Below are positions 16,827-24,067 of a stretch of DNA of 62,033 bases, piece by piece. Source of the DNA: Aeromonas sp. RU39B (GTDB taxonomy: Bacteria; Pseudomonadota; Gammaproteobacteria; Enterobacterales; Aeromonadaceae); NCBI RefSeq assembly GCF_900156095.1, contig NZ_FTMJ01000019.1:1-62033 (forward strand), given 5' to 3'. The position numbers and the translations under genes were made by a program. The first letter of the stretch is position 1; each line of letters opens with the position of its first letter. The notes below the pieces were generated by a model that saw only the letters and a program-made list of their open reading frames with translations, was not told where the DNA came from and did no database searches.

Positions 16827-18156
16827 CGTCAGCTCCAGTTACGGGAAGTGAGGCGATCCACCAGATGCCGGCTGCCAGCCAGAGGCCAAGCAGGGCCATG
16901 GCAGACCATTGCAGCAGCAAAATGGGCAGGCTGCCGATCATCAAGGCCGGCAGCTGCCACTGTAGCAGGGCGCAGGCGATGCTGCCGAGCAGTGCCAACA
17001 GGGTGGTTTGTACCGGTTTGCGGCTGTGGCGTACCAGTGGCAGGGCTTGTCCCAAGGCAAGACCGACCCCTAAGCTGGTGAGTGCTGCCAGATTGGGCGA
17101 TTGGGTCAGCCAGGCAAAAAGAAGCGAAACGGCAGAGAGTCCCCACCACCAGCGCAGGTTAGTACCGGCCCGGATCAGCCAGGGGCGCAGGCGCAACAGC
17201 AGGGCGCCAATCACACCACCAACCAGCACATCCGAGAGGAAGTGAACGCCGAGTTGTACCCGGGCCCAGCCAGTTAGAAACGCCGCCAGCGTGGCCCATA
17301 ACAAGGGTTGCCGGCAACGCGGCCACTCCAGCAACAACCAGCCCCAAAACAGCATGGCGGTGGCGGTGTGGCCACTTGGCATTCCAAAGCCGCTGCTGGC
17401 CAGATCGGCCAGTTGCGGGTTGAAATGGAACGGGCGTGGCCAACCGACGGCGATCTTGGCGAGGGTGATAAGCAGCGTCAGAGTGCCAAAGGCAAACAGC
17501 AACTCCCGCACCTTTTGCCAGCCGAGCAGAGGAAGCAGCAGGGGAAGCAGCAACATATAGAGGGTCTGTTCACCAAACAGGTTGGCGATGGTCAACAGTG
17601 GCTCCAGCGGTTCGCTCCACTGCTGGATCCGCCCGATCCAGGGCAGTTCTGCCCGGTGCAGCAGGCTAGCCTGGGCGATAAAGTTGTCATGCAGCTGAAT
17701 TGGGCTGTCATCTTGCGGCTGCAACTTGTGCTGCAGCCAGGGCAGTTGGTCGGCAAAACGCTGGGGCGCTTCCGGCGCTTCGGGAGTGATTAGCCGGGCC
17801 TGCAGGATCTCGCCACCCAAATTAGGGGCGCTGAGCAGATCGACGATGCCAGCCGGGGTGGCCGCAATCGGGGTCCGCGAGCGACAGACAAAGGCTTCAC
17901 TGTTGCGTAGCCGACCGAGCGGACGCACTATCTCGGCAGTGAGACCGGTCTCTTCATGCAACTCCCGCAGCGCCGCTTGGGCGGGCGTTTCACCGGGTTC
18001 GATGTAACCGCCACTGAGTCCAAAGCGTCCCGAGACCCGATCCTGAACCATCAGCAGTTTGCCCTGATTCTGGATCACACAGACAGCCGAATTGACCTCT
18101 TGTGCCTGACACCAGACGCTGACCATCAACCAGCATCCCCACAGCCAGTATTTCAC
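16807..18156 (-). CDS. Exported NUDIX hydrolase fused to PAP2 phosphatase
   Basis: The 449-residue protein starts with a signal-peptide-like segment (MKYWLWGCWLMVSVWCQA). A complete NUDIX box follows at about residues 50-75 (GGYIEPGETP, then RELHEETGL). The C-terminal half is a multi-span PAP2 phosphatase with KIAVGWPRP, PSGHTA and RVQLGVHFLSD. The NUDIX half should cleave a nucleoside-diphosphate-linked substrate; the PAP2 half should dephosphorylate a lipid or isoprenoid phosphate at the outer face of the inner membrane. I chose the GTG start at 18156 because AGGAG lies 7 bases upstream. The longer frame runs across the divergent promoter region. The gene overlaps the YdiK-type gene by 20 bases. 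The true substrate is unknown. Confidence 0.88.
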   Translation of the reverse strand: MKYWLWGCWLMVSVWCQAQEVNSAVCVIQNQGKLLMVQDRVSGRFGLSGGYIEPGETPAQAALRELHEETGLTAEIVRPLGRLRNSEAFVCRSRTPIAATPAGIVDLLSAPNLGGEILQARLITPEAPEAPQRFADQLPWLQHKLQPQDDSPIQLHDNFIAQASLLHRAELPWIGRIQQWSEPLEPLLTIANLFGEQTLYMLLLPLLLPLLGWQKVRELLFAFGTLTLLITLAKIAVGWPRPFHFNPQLADLASSGFGMPSGHTATAMLFWGWLLLEWPRCRQPLLWATLAAFLTGWARVQLGVHFLSDVLVGGVIGALLLRLRPWLIRAGTNLRWWWGLSAVSLLFAWLTQSPNLAALTSLGVGLALGQALPLVRHSRKPVQTTLLALLGSIACALLQWQLPALMIGSLPILLLQWSAMALLGLWLAAGIWWIASLPVTGADDERQQA

Positions 18157-18318
18157 TGTTCTGCTCCTCGCTGCATCCCGCTTTATAGGGTCACAGAAAG
18201 TGTCAGTCGGAACAAGGACAAAAGACCCGCCGCGCCCATCATTGGGGATGCGACATTTCATGACACCCGGCCAGTCCGCCGCTATAGTTTGCTCACCCAA
18301 TCCCGATGTGGTCATGAC

Positions 18319-18738
18319 ATGAAACAATTTGGCTTTTTTCTTGGTATCACCCTTGGCGTGATTCTGATCCTGTTTGGCGCTGTGGTGATCTTCCAGGCGT
18401 TGCCTGCCGCGCTCGATGTGCTGGAGATGCCGAGCCGCATCCCGTTCGTGCGCGAGATCTACGACTGGCTGATGAGCAGTGCCAGCGGTCTGACCGCACA
18501 GCTCGAGCAGAACTTCCTTGAGGCATTCCAGACCATCCTCAAGCTGATCCTGCTGATGGTTTTCCTCTGGGTCTGTGTGCAGTTGGTGCACATGGGCGTG
18601 CTGATCCTGCGCGCCGGTGTCGATCTGATTCGCACCTCGATTGAACATGGCGCGCGCACTGCTGAAAACCCGACCCAGCCTGACAATGGCATGGGGCAGA
18701 GCAATACCCCGCAGGGGCGTGATCGCTACTACCAGTAA
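18319..18738 (+). CDS. Hypothetical membrane protein
   Basis: I do not recognise this 139-residue protein. It has two long hydrophobic spans, residues 5-27 (FFLGITLGVILILFGAVVIF) and about 74-98 (ILKLILLMVFLWVCVQLVHM). An acidic, presumably periplasmic loop lies between them and a polar Gln/Asn-rich tail (residues 115-139) follows. It is divergent from the NUDIX-PAP2 gene and ends at a bidirectional terminator shared with the convergent lipoprotein gene. The ATG at 18319 is the first in-frame start giving the hydrophobic N-terminus; the ribosome binding site is weak. Confidence 0.78.
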   Translation: MKQFGFFLGITLGVILILFGAVVIFQALPAALDVLEMPSRIPFVREIYDWLMSSASGLTAQLEQNFLEAFQTILKLILLMVFLWVCVQLVHMGVLILRAGVDLIRTSIEHGARTAENPTQPDNGMGQSNTPQGRDRYYQ

Positions 18739-18752
18739 GTCGCGCCATATAA

Positions 18753-18779
18753 AAAAGGCCACCGGGATGGTGGCCTTTT
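18753..18779. terminator. Bidirectional terminator
   Basis: An AAAAGGCCACC / GGTGGCCTTTT stem with a 5-base loop has T runs in both directions. It lies between two convergent genes. Confidence 0.9.
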
Positions 18780-18792
18780 GCATTTTACCGAA

Positions 18793-19866
18793 TTAGTTCA
18801 GCACTTTTTCCAGCTCGGCTTCGGCCGCTGCACGGCTGTTGTCGGTGACAGGAATTATCGTGCTGCTGGCCGCGCTAGTGCTCTCGGTGACGGTCTTTTG
18901 CACCGTGCTGCTGGCCGCACTGGTGCTCTCAGTCACGGCTTTTTGTACCGTGGCAGATGCGGCGTTGGTGGTATCGGTGGCCGCCTTTTGCACTGAGCTA
19001 CTGGCAGCACTGGCGGTTTCACTCGCGGTTTTTTGTACTGTGGTCGAGGCGCTGCTGGCCGTATCCGTCGCGGCTTTTTGCACCGTAGCGGTTGCCGCGC
19101 TGGTCGTTTCGGCGACGCTCTTTTGCACGGTGGCAGAGGCTGCGCTTGCGGCACTATCGACACTCTGGGCTACCTTGCTGGTGGCCGTTTGCGCTGCACT
19201 GGTGGTTGCGGTTTGCGCGGCAGTCACGCTCTGGCTGGCCGCTTGGGTTGTCGTTGCGGCGGCCTTCTGGGTTCCCTGCTGCACAGCACTGCTGCCTCGT
19301 TGCAGCAAGCCACCGAGCGCTTGTTGTGGATTGCTCAGGGCGCCCAGGGTTGAGCCGACCGCTGCCAGCGGATTAAGGCCCGAGGCGGCGGTTTGTGCTG
19401 CGGTGCCGGCTACCCCAGTGCTTCCCATGGCGCTGCTCCAGCTCTGCATTGCTTGCGGCCAGGAGGGTTGCTGACCATTTTCGCTGAACACTTGCGGACC
19501 TTGCTTATCGACCAGCATGACCGACATCTGGTTAGCACTGGAGTCCCAGACCAGACCGGCTTTCTGGGCAGCAGGATCGCTATTGTTGTAACGGGAGAGC
19601 ACGTAGAACAGTGGCCCCTCCTGCTGTAACTCAGTGGCGGTTTTGAGCAGGCTGACCGTGGTGTCGTAGTGGGGGCCGAGAATGGCCGTCATACGATCCT
19701 TGACCAGGGGCTGTTCAAACAGATTGGCTTCATTGGGATCGAGACCGACCATGGGCTTGAGCAGCGCCCACATCAGCTGACCAGCCGGGTTGATAAGCAG
19801 GGGCGCCACACAGCCGCCGAGCAACAGGGCCAGCAGCGCCACCTTGAAGAAGGAGACGATACGCAT
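18793..19866 (-). CDS. Lipoprotein with Ala/Ser/Thr-rich 15-residue repeats
   Basis: This 357-residue protein has a lipoprotein signal ending LLALLLGGC, so it should be anchored in the envelope. Residues about 20-150 form a folded domain I do not recognise (RYNNSDPAAQKAGLVWDSS). From about residue 160 the sequence is an extreme Ala/Ser/Thr/Gln-rich helix former. It includes six exact-period 15-residue units of the form TVQKxxxExxSAAS near the C-terminus. The start at 19866 puts the lipobox at a normal distance; an ATG 9 bases upstream is also possible. The repeats suggest an extended amphipathic helix or coiled coil in the periplasm. Its role is unknown. Confidence 0.8.
   Translation of the reverse strand: MRIVSFFKVALLALLLGGCVAPLLINPAGQLMWALLKPMVGLDPNEANLFEQPLVKDRMTAILGPHYDTTVSLLKTATELQQEGPLFYVLSRYNNSDPAAQKAGLVWDSSANQMSVMLVDKQGPQVFSENGQQPSWPQAMQSWSSAMGSTGVAGTAAQTAASGLNPLAAVGSTLGALSNPQQALGGLLQRGSSAVQQGTQKAAATTTQAASQSVTAAQTATTSAAQTATSKVAQSVDSAASAASATVQKSVAETTSAATATVQKAATDTASSASTTVQKTASETASAASSSVQKAATDTTNAASATVQKAVTESTSAASSTVQKTVTESTSAASSTIIPVTDNSRAAAEAELEKVLN
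18851..19140 (-). repeat. Six-copy 45-bp tandem repeat inside the lipoprotein gene
   Basis: The block TTTTG[CT]AC recurs at 18896, 18941, 18986, 19031, 19076 and 19121, exactly 45 bases apart, on the plus strand. The surrounding bases are diverged but in phase. Each unit encodes one 15-residue repeat, so copy changes would keep the reading frame. Confidence 0.9.
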
Positions 19867-20079
19867 TGATGACATCCAGACAGGGGTGATGGACAACAAA
19901 AAACCTCACTGACCGCCTCCCTTGTAAGCAGGAGACACTGAGCACAAACTGCCCAAAGCGGTTGGCGCGCAGGCTATCACATTCCCGTGGGAAAGCCAGC
20001 CTTGCCCATTCGGAGACTTTATTTTTTTGTAGCGTTGGTCGCTGTGGCGAAAAGAGGGGCGATCGCTTGGGAGAAAAAG

Positions 20080-20418
20080 ATGCAACTCACAGCTTACAGC
20101 GGCGCGATCGGCGGCCTGCTATTGATGGTGTCAGCAACCGGGGCTTGGGCCGAGCAACAGACCTCGGTGAGCAGCTCAGAGCAGCAGGGTACTGCCCTGC
20201 ACCTGAAACTGCCGGATGGCATGGGCGAGCGGATCTGCTGGTTTGACGATCACCGCTATTCCTTGGGCGCCATTGTCAAAAGCGGGGAAGAGACGCTGAT
20301 TTGTGCGCCGCAGAATCCGCACGAGACCAATAGTGCGCTTAGCTGGCACCCGCTGGCCGCTGAGAAAGAAACTCAAACGCAGCAAGGAGATAGCGTTATC
20401 CTGCACGCCGGCGGCTGA
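20080..20418 (+). CDS. DUF1496 family periplasmic protein (YnjH-like)
   Basis: The 112-residue protein has a signal peptide (residues 1-24, ending ATGAWA) and a small domain with the DUF1496/YnjH pattern: C-W-F, YSLGAIVKSGEETLIC, then SALSWHPL. Two cysteines in this domain could form a disulfide. The function is unknown. The start at 20080 has GGAG 7 bases upstream; the in-frame codons from 19987 do not continue the family similarity. It is divergent from the repeat lipoprotein gene. Confidence 0.82.
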   Translation: MQLTAYSGAIGGLLLMVSATGAWAEQQTSVSSSEQQGTALHLKLPDGMGERICWFDDHRYSLGAIVKSGEETLICAPQNPHETNSALSWHPLAAEKETQTQQGDSVILHAGG

Positions 20419-20502
20419 GTGGTTTATTGATCCAGATAAAGACAGGGAAGGGGCCTTTGACGCATAATGCCCACCCATTTCCTGCGCTTCGGAACTCGAA
20501 TC

Positions 20503-20610
20503 ATGGCTCGTCGCTCCTCTCATACCCATCGTCGCCGTAACAGCTGGTGGTACAAGCGTCTGCTGGCACGGGAACGGGCCGAGCGGGAAGCGCGCTCTGT
20601 TCGCGACTGA
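20503..20610 (+). CDS. Candidate small Arg-rich protein
   Basis: A 35-codon frame encodes a very basic peptide (MARRSSHTHRRRNSWWYKRL, then an Arg/Glu-rich helix). It lies between the YnjH-like gene and the convergent argR paralogue. An in-frame ATG at 20467 would extend it by 12 residues. Neither start has a strong Shine-Dalgarno sequence. The composition (12 Arg, two adjacent Trp) is unusual for a chance frame and could suit nucleic-acid or ribosome contact, but I know no family. Treat as provisional. Confidence 0.4.
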   Translation: MARRSSHTHRRRNSWWYKRLLARERAEREARSVRD

Positions 20611-20632
20611 TACTAGGCGACCGAAGGCCTGC

Positions 20633-21124
20633 TTAGTGGGCCTTCTTTAAGGTACGGATCACCGCTTCGAGCGTCTTGCGGGTGCGGCTGATGTGGCGTG
20701 GGGCGACCAGTACCACGTCATTGCCGGCAACCGCGCCCATGATCTCCGGGCTGGCGTGCCGGTCGAGCATGCGAGCCACCACGGTGGCGGCACCCGGTGA
20801 GGTGTGGATCAGCACCAGCTGCTGATTGTGCTCAACCGAACGCACCATGTCGTGAATCGAGTGGGTGCTGTCGACGTTCTCGAGTTGTTCTTCCACCAGG
20901 GTATAGATCTTGCGGCCGTTGGCGTTTTGCGCCTTGGCGACCCCCAGTCTGCGCAGCAGGCGCGAGACGGTGGATTGGCTGATATCGGGAAAGCCGAAAC
21001 CGGCCAGCTCGCGGCGGATCTCTTCCTGCGTACCGTAGCAGTGACGGGCGATGATCTGACGGCAGGCCTCCAGCTGGGCGCTGTCATGGACAATCTCTCT
21101 CTCCCCTGTGGCCAGTCTGCCCAT
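20633..21124 (-). CDS. ArgR-family regulator (paralogue with altered ligand motif)
   Basis: The 163-residue protein has the ArgR layout. A winged helix lies at about residues 18-75 (QEEIRRELAGFGFPDISQSTVSRLLRRLG) and the oligomerisation/arginine-binding domain at about 98-160 (VLIHTSPGAATVVARMLD, GAVAGNDVV). In E. coli ArgR the matching stretch is GTIAGDDT, whose two Asp bind arginine; here the pair is N135-D136. AGGAAGGGTGT precedes the start. It lies downstream of pyrI beyond a terminator. Carbamoyl phosphate is shared by arginine and pyrimidine synthesis, so a role in balancing the two is plausible, but that is inference. It may or may not be the main arginine repressor of this organism. 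Confidence 0.85.
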   Translation of the reverse strand: MGRLATGEREIVHDSAQLEACRQIIARHCYGTQEEIRRELAGFGFPDISQSTVSRLLRRLGVAKAQNANGRKIYTLVEEQLENVDSTHSIHDMVRSVEHNQQLVLIHTSPGAATVVARMLDRHASPEIMGAVAGNDVVLVAPRHISRTRKTLEAVIRTLKKAH

Positions 21125-21277
21125 ACACCCTTCCTCTTTGCGCTGCTCGTCGTAATCAATGATGTGAAAAATGACTTATGCAGTGGAATGTGCCAAATAG
21201 TCATGCGCACGCTTAATATCCAACTGCTAAGTGGCAAGATTGTAGCTAAGAGGTCAAAAAACAGCTGTGACTGGGCT

Positions 21278-21303
21278 CAAAAAAGGGCCCTGATGGGCCC
21301 TTT
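21278..21303 (-). terminator. pyrBI terminator
   Basis: On the minus strand a 9-bp AAAGGGCCC / GGGCCCTTT stem with a 4-base loop is followed by a T run. It lies 26 bases after the pyrI stop codon. Confidence 0.88.
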
Positions 21304-21328
21304 CTAGTCACACTTTTGCATAAATTCA

Positions 21329-21787
21329 TTAGAACAGCGCGCTGACGATATCCTGAGTGAAGGATTTCTCGCAGTATTTGCACTTCATGCGCACTTCACC
21401 TTTCACTTCACGCACCTTGAAGTGAGTCGGAACCGGCTCGCTGTGGGAGATGCAGTTGGAGTTGGGACACTCAAATACTCCCTCGATAAAGGCCGGCAGC
21501 TCAAGCTGGTGCTTCTTGACCACCTCGAACTCTTCGATGATGTTGACCGTCGCCTTGGGGGCAAACAGCGCCAGCTGGTTGGCTTGCTCTTCGGTCAGGC
21601 GAGTGTTCTCGATCTTGATCAGATCCTTCTTGCCGAGCTGGCCGGACTTGAGATTAAAGCCGACCGTGATGCGCTCGCTGGTTTCGACCAGCTGGAACAG
21701 CTTGAGGATCTTGATGCCTTGCCCGGCCGGAATATGGTCGATGACGGAGCCGTTGCAAATGGCTTCTACCTGCATTTTCTCGGACAT
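21329..21787 (-). CDS. pyrI: Aspartate carbamoyltransferase regulatory subunit
   Basis: The 152-residue protein is PyrI, the regulatory chain that binds CTP and ATP and assembles with PyrB into the class B ATCase holoenzyme. It has [18 protein letters not shown] near the N-terminus, the nucleotide-site region, and a C-terminal zinc site with four Cys (CPNSNC ... CKYC). I chose the start at 21787 because GAGG precedes it and it matches the family N-terminus. It follows pyrB by 10 bases. Feedback by CTP therefore acts at the protein level, in addition to the transcriptional attenuator upstream of pyrB. Confidence 0.97.
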   Translation of the reverse strand: MSEKMQVEAICNGSVIDHIPAGQGIKILKLFQLVETSERITVGFNLKSGQLGKKDLIKIENTRLTEEQANQLALFAPKATVNIIEEFEVVKKHQLELPAFIEGVFECPNSNCISHSEPVPTHFKVREVKGEVRMKCKYCEKSFTQDIVSALF

Positions 21788-21797
21788 GCTCGTTTCC

Positions 21798-22718
21798 TCA
21801 GACAGTTTCATTCAGTACCAGGGACAGCAGGGCTTGGCGCGCATAGACGCCGTTTTCGGCTTGCTGGAAGTAGGCGGCGTAGGGCGTCTTATCGACGGCG
21901 ACCGTGATTTCATCCACACGCGGCAGCGGGTGCAGGATCTTCATGGTCGGCTTGGCCCCTTCCAGGGTCGCAACATCGATGATGAACTTGGCGGCCATGT
22001 GCTTGTATTCGGTCTCGTCAAATCGCTCTTTCTGGACGCGGGTCATGTAGAGGATGTCCAACTCCGGCATCACCTCTTCCATGGTGGCGTGCACGCTAAA
22101 GCGAATGCCCTTCTCTTCCAGCTCTTCGCAGATGTAGTCCGGCATGGCCAGCGCTTCCGGCGAGATGAAGTAGAAGCGGCAGTTGAACAGGCTCAGTGCC
22201 TGGGCCAGGGAGTGCACGGTACGGCCATATTTGAGGTCACCGACAAACGCCACATTCAGGTTATCAAGGCGCCCCTGGGTCTCGCGAATGGTGAACAGGT
22301 CGAGCAGGGTTTGGCTCGGATGCTGGTTGGCGCCGTCGCCGCCATTGATGACCGGGACGCTGGAAAACTCGGATGCCACCCGGGCCGCCCCTTCACGGGG
22401 ATGGCGCATCACGATGGCGTCGGCGTAGGAGCCGATGATCTTGAGCGAGTCAGCCAGGGTCTCTCCCTTCTTGGCGCTGGTGTTACCGCCGTCGGCAAAG
22501 CCGATGACGTTGCCACCGAGGCGCTGAACGGCGGTTTCAAACGAGAGACGGGTACGGGTCGAGGGCTCGAAGAAGCAGCTCGCCACCAGCTTGTCCTGCA
22601 ATAGCCGGGGGTTGGGATCGGCCTTGAGGCGTTGGGCCGTTTCGACCACCAGTTCCATTTCTGACCGGGTCAGGTCGGAGATGGAGATGACGTGTTTCTT
22701 ATAGAGCGGATTGGTCAT
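21798..22718 (-). CDS. pyrB: Aspartate carbamoyltransferase catalytic subunit
   Basis: The 306-residue PyrB condenses carbamoyl phosphate and aspartate to carbamoyl aspartate, the committed step of pyrimidine synthesis. The carbamoyl-phosphate motif [33 protein letters not shown] and [10 protein letters not shown] are intact. I prefer the ATG at 22718 to the one at 22727: AGGGA is 11 bases from the former but almost touches the latter, and MTNPLYKKH matches E. coli MANPLYQKH. A leader open frame and attenuator lie immediately upstream, and the leader frame overlaps this start by 20 bases. Confidence 0.97.
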   Translation of the reverse strand: MTNPLYKKHVISISDLTRSEMELVVETAQRLKADPNPRLLQDKLVASCFFEPSTRTRLSFETAVQRLGGNVIGFADGGNTSAKKGETLADSLKIIGSYADAIVMRHPREGAARVASEFSSVPVINGGDGANQHPSQTLLDLFTIRETQGRLDNLNVAFVGDLKYGRTVHSLAQALSLFNCRFYFISPEALAMPDYICEELEEKGIRFSVHATMEEVMPELDILYMTRVQKERFDETEYKHMAAKFIIDVATLEGAKPTMKILHPLPRVDEITVAVDKTPYAAYFQQAENGVYARQALLSLVLNETV

Positions 22719-22896
22719 CGTCTGCATTCCCTTTGACAGAGGAGAGGTGGGGGGACAAAAAAAAAGCCCCTGAAACAGGGGCTCTTTTTAAAAACAGTGC
22801 GGGATCGGTGGGTCGGCAGCCAATGAAAACGGGGTGGGCTCGGTGCTGGGCACCGCTCGGCACGACCTGTTTCCGTAGCATGTTTGGCGACAACAT
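22699..22896 (-). CDS. pyrL: pyrBI leader peptide (PyrL-like)
   Basis: A 65-codon frame starts about 20 bases after the predicted transcription start, with AGGGA 7 bases before its ATG. It reads straight through the attenuator hairpin, where it encodes [10 protein letters not shown]. This resembles the attenuator-spanning part of E. coli PyrL (RGAFFCPG as I recall it). In the E. coli model a ribosome translating the leader close behind polymerase, when UTP is low and polymerase pauses at U-rich stretches, prevents terminator folding. A TTTTTAAAAAG tract just before the hairpin could serve as the pause. Unlike what I recall for E. coli, this frame ends 20 bases inside pyrB. It acts in cis; the peptide itself probably has no function. 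Confidence 0.75.
   Translation of the reverse strand: MLSPNMLRKQVVPSGAQHRAHPVFIGCRPTDPALFLKRAPVSGAFFLSPHLSSVKGNADDDQSAL
22756..22783 (-). terminator. pyrBI attenuator
   Basis: On the minus strand a perfect 8-bp stem AGCCCCTG / CAGGGGCT with a 3-base loop is followed by nine or more T. It lies 38 bases before the pyrB start and inside the leader frame, the classic arrangement for UTP-sensitive attenuation. Confidence 0.88.
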
Positions 22897-22923
22897 AACC
22901 AGTCCCTATGCAAAATCGGAAGG

Positions 22924-22951
22924 ATTATAGTGGCGCAAAAAAGTTTGTCAA
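22924..22951 (-). promoter_or_regulatory. pyrLBI promoter (consensus sigma-70)
   Basis: On the minus strand there is a perfect -35 (TTGACA, 22946-22951) and a perfect -10 (TATAAT, 22924-22929) with a 16-base spacer. Transcription should start near 22917. The strong promoter fits control by attenuation rather than initiation. Confidence 0.9.
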
Positions 22952-22959
22952 AACTTTAT

Positions 22960-23532
22960 TTACGACGCCATTTCCTGCATTAAAAACGTTTTACATTGGC
23001 TAACGTGCTGCAAAACCCACACCGGATGGCGATTTTGCAGTGGATGGTTATCCTCGGAGAGGCACTTGAGATAAGCCAGCCGATGATGCCCTTCCAGCAG
23101 CGCCCAAGGGCGAGGCATCAGGGCGCCATCCGGATAAGTTTCTCCCTCTTGCGGCGCCAGTACGATGATGGGTTCCGGCCAGGTACCGTGGGTCATCATG
23201 TACTCTGCCAACCAGGAGCGGCGTACATAGCGGTTGCTGCGCAGCATGTCGCTCCAGCGCTCCACCACGTCGCGGTGGCGGGTATCGACCTGTTCACAGA
23301 GCTGACTCGTGCTCAGCCATTGGGGATGCACCTGCATGCGGGAAAGGTCGAGGAAGCTCCAGTTCGACTCAAAGCCGCGCCAGTGGCGATAGATCCACTG
23401 GGCCAACAGATTGGGGGGGACGCCGGGCAACAGGGGTGAGACCCGCAGCAGGTAATCAGGCAAGGATTCGGTGCGATCTTCGTAACGGAAATTGAGTGGG
23501 GCCAACTGTTGCAGCAGGCGATAATTGAGCAT
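22960..23532 (-). CDS. Hypothetical protein with a ParB/sulfiredoxin-like EGHHR motif
   Basis: The 190-residue protein is soluble and I do not recognise the family. A C-terminal block LLEGHHRLAYLKCLSED (about residues 145-162) resembles the phosphate-binding GxHR loop of the ParB/sulfiredoxin nuclease-like fold. It is preceded by PEPIIVLAPQ, which could be the strand before it. The N-terminal half is rich in Trp and Arg. It is encoded just upstream of the pyrBI promoter on the same strand and ends 8 bases from the -35 box. No partner is evident. An enzymatic or DNA-related role is a guess. Confidence 0.75.
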   Translation of the reverse strand: MLNYRLLQQLAPLNFRYEDRTESLPDYLLRVSPLLPGVPPNLLAQWIYRHWRGFESNWSFLDLSRMQVHPQWLSTSQLCEQVDTRHRDVVERWSDMLRSNRYVRRSWLAEYMMTHGTWPEPIIVLAPQEGETYPDGALMPRPWALLEGHHRLAYLKCLSEDNHPLQNRHPVWVLQHVSQCKTFLMQEMAS

Positions 23533-23716
23533 GGCTCCTCCTCCCTGATGACCTACTCATTACCCTACTCCTAAGCGTCTCGCTTGCCCACCCCGTTGTA
23601 TCAATCTTGTCCATCTTGCCGTAACAAAAGGCCGTCCGATGTCACATGGCAGAACAAAACCGGCAGAAATTGCCGACAGTTTCGCCAATCAGTATGAAAG
23701 GGCAGAAAAAAGCCTT

Positions 23717-23742
23717 TACCTTTGATCGAGGCTTTGTATACT
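23717..23742 (+). promoter_or_regulatory. Candidate tRNA-Trp promoter
   Basis: A -10 TATACT (23737-23742) lies 16 bases after TTTACC. A GC-rich stretch (ACGCCTCG) follows the -10, as is usual for stringently controlled stable-RNA promoters. The -35 match is weak. Confidence 0.5.
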
Positions 23743-23758
23743 ACGCCTCGTTTGTTGC

Positions 23759-23835
23759 AGGGGCGTAGTTCCAATTGGTAGAACAGCGGTCTCCAAAACC
23801 GATGGTTGCGGGTTCGAGTCCTGCCGCCCCTGCCA
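23759..23835 (+). tRNA. trpT: tRNA-Trp (anticodon CCA)
   Basis: The sequence folds as a cloverleaf. The acceptor arms AGGGGCG / CGCCCCT pair fully, the anticodon loop CTCCAAA carries CCA at 23793-23795, the T arm holds GGTTCGAGTCC, and the 3' GCCA is encoded. It is close to E. coli tRNA-Trp, with one extra C in the D loop. Confidence 0.97.
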
Positions 23836-23846
23836 TTAAATTCAAG

Positions 23847-23875
23847 AAAAGCCAGCTCATTGAGCTGGCTTTTTG
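23847..23875 (+). terminator. tRNA-Trp terminator
   Basis: An AAAAGCCAGCTCA / TGAGCTGGCTTTTT inverted repeat lies 12 bases after the tRNA gene. Confidence 0.85.
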
Positions 23876-24067
23876 CTTTATGGCTTTCCTGTCGATCCCA
23901 CCATAATTGCTGCATGTTGGCCATGGTGCCAAGTCGCTCACAAAACAGTTGATGATAGTTAACTCACTAATTTAATTGACTAAAGTCTGTACCTCTTTTG
24001 GCCGATATTCCTGCTCAGAGACAGGGAACCGTTTCCCTCTCATACAACATGATCAAGGATGCCTGTC

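Noticed and set aside
18157..18783. N-terminal extension of the NUDIX-PAP2 frame (about 200 codons)
   Set aside because: It runs antisense through the divergent membrane-protein gene and the promoter region; AGGAG plus GTG at 18156 followed by a signal peptide is the better start.
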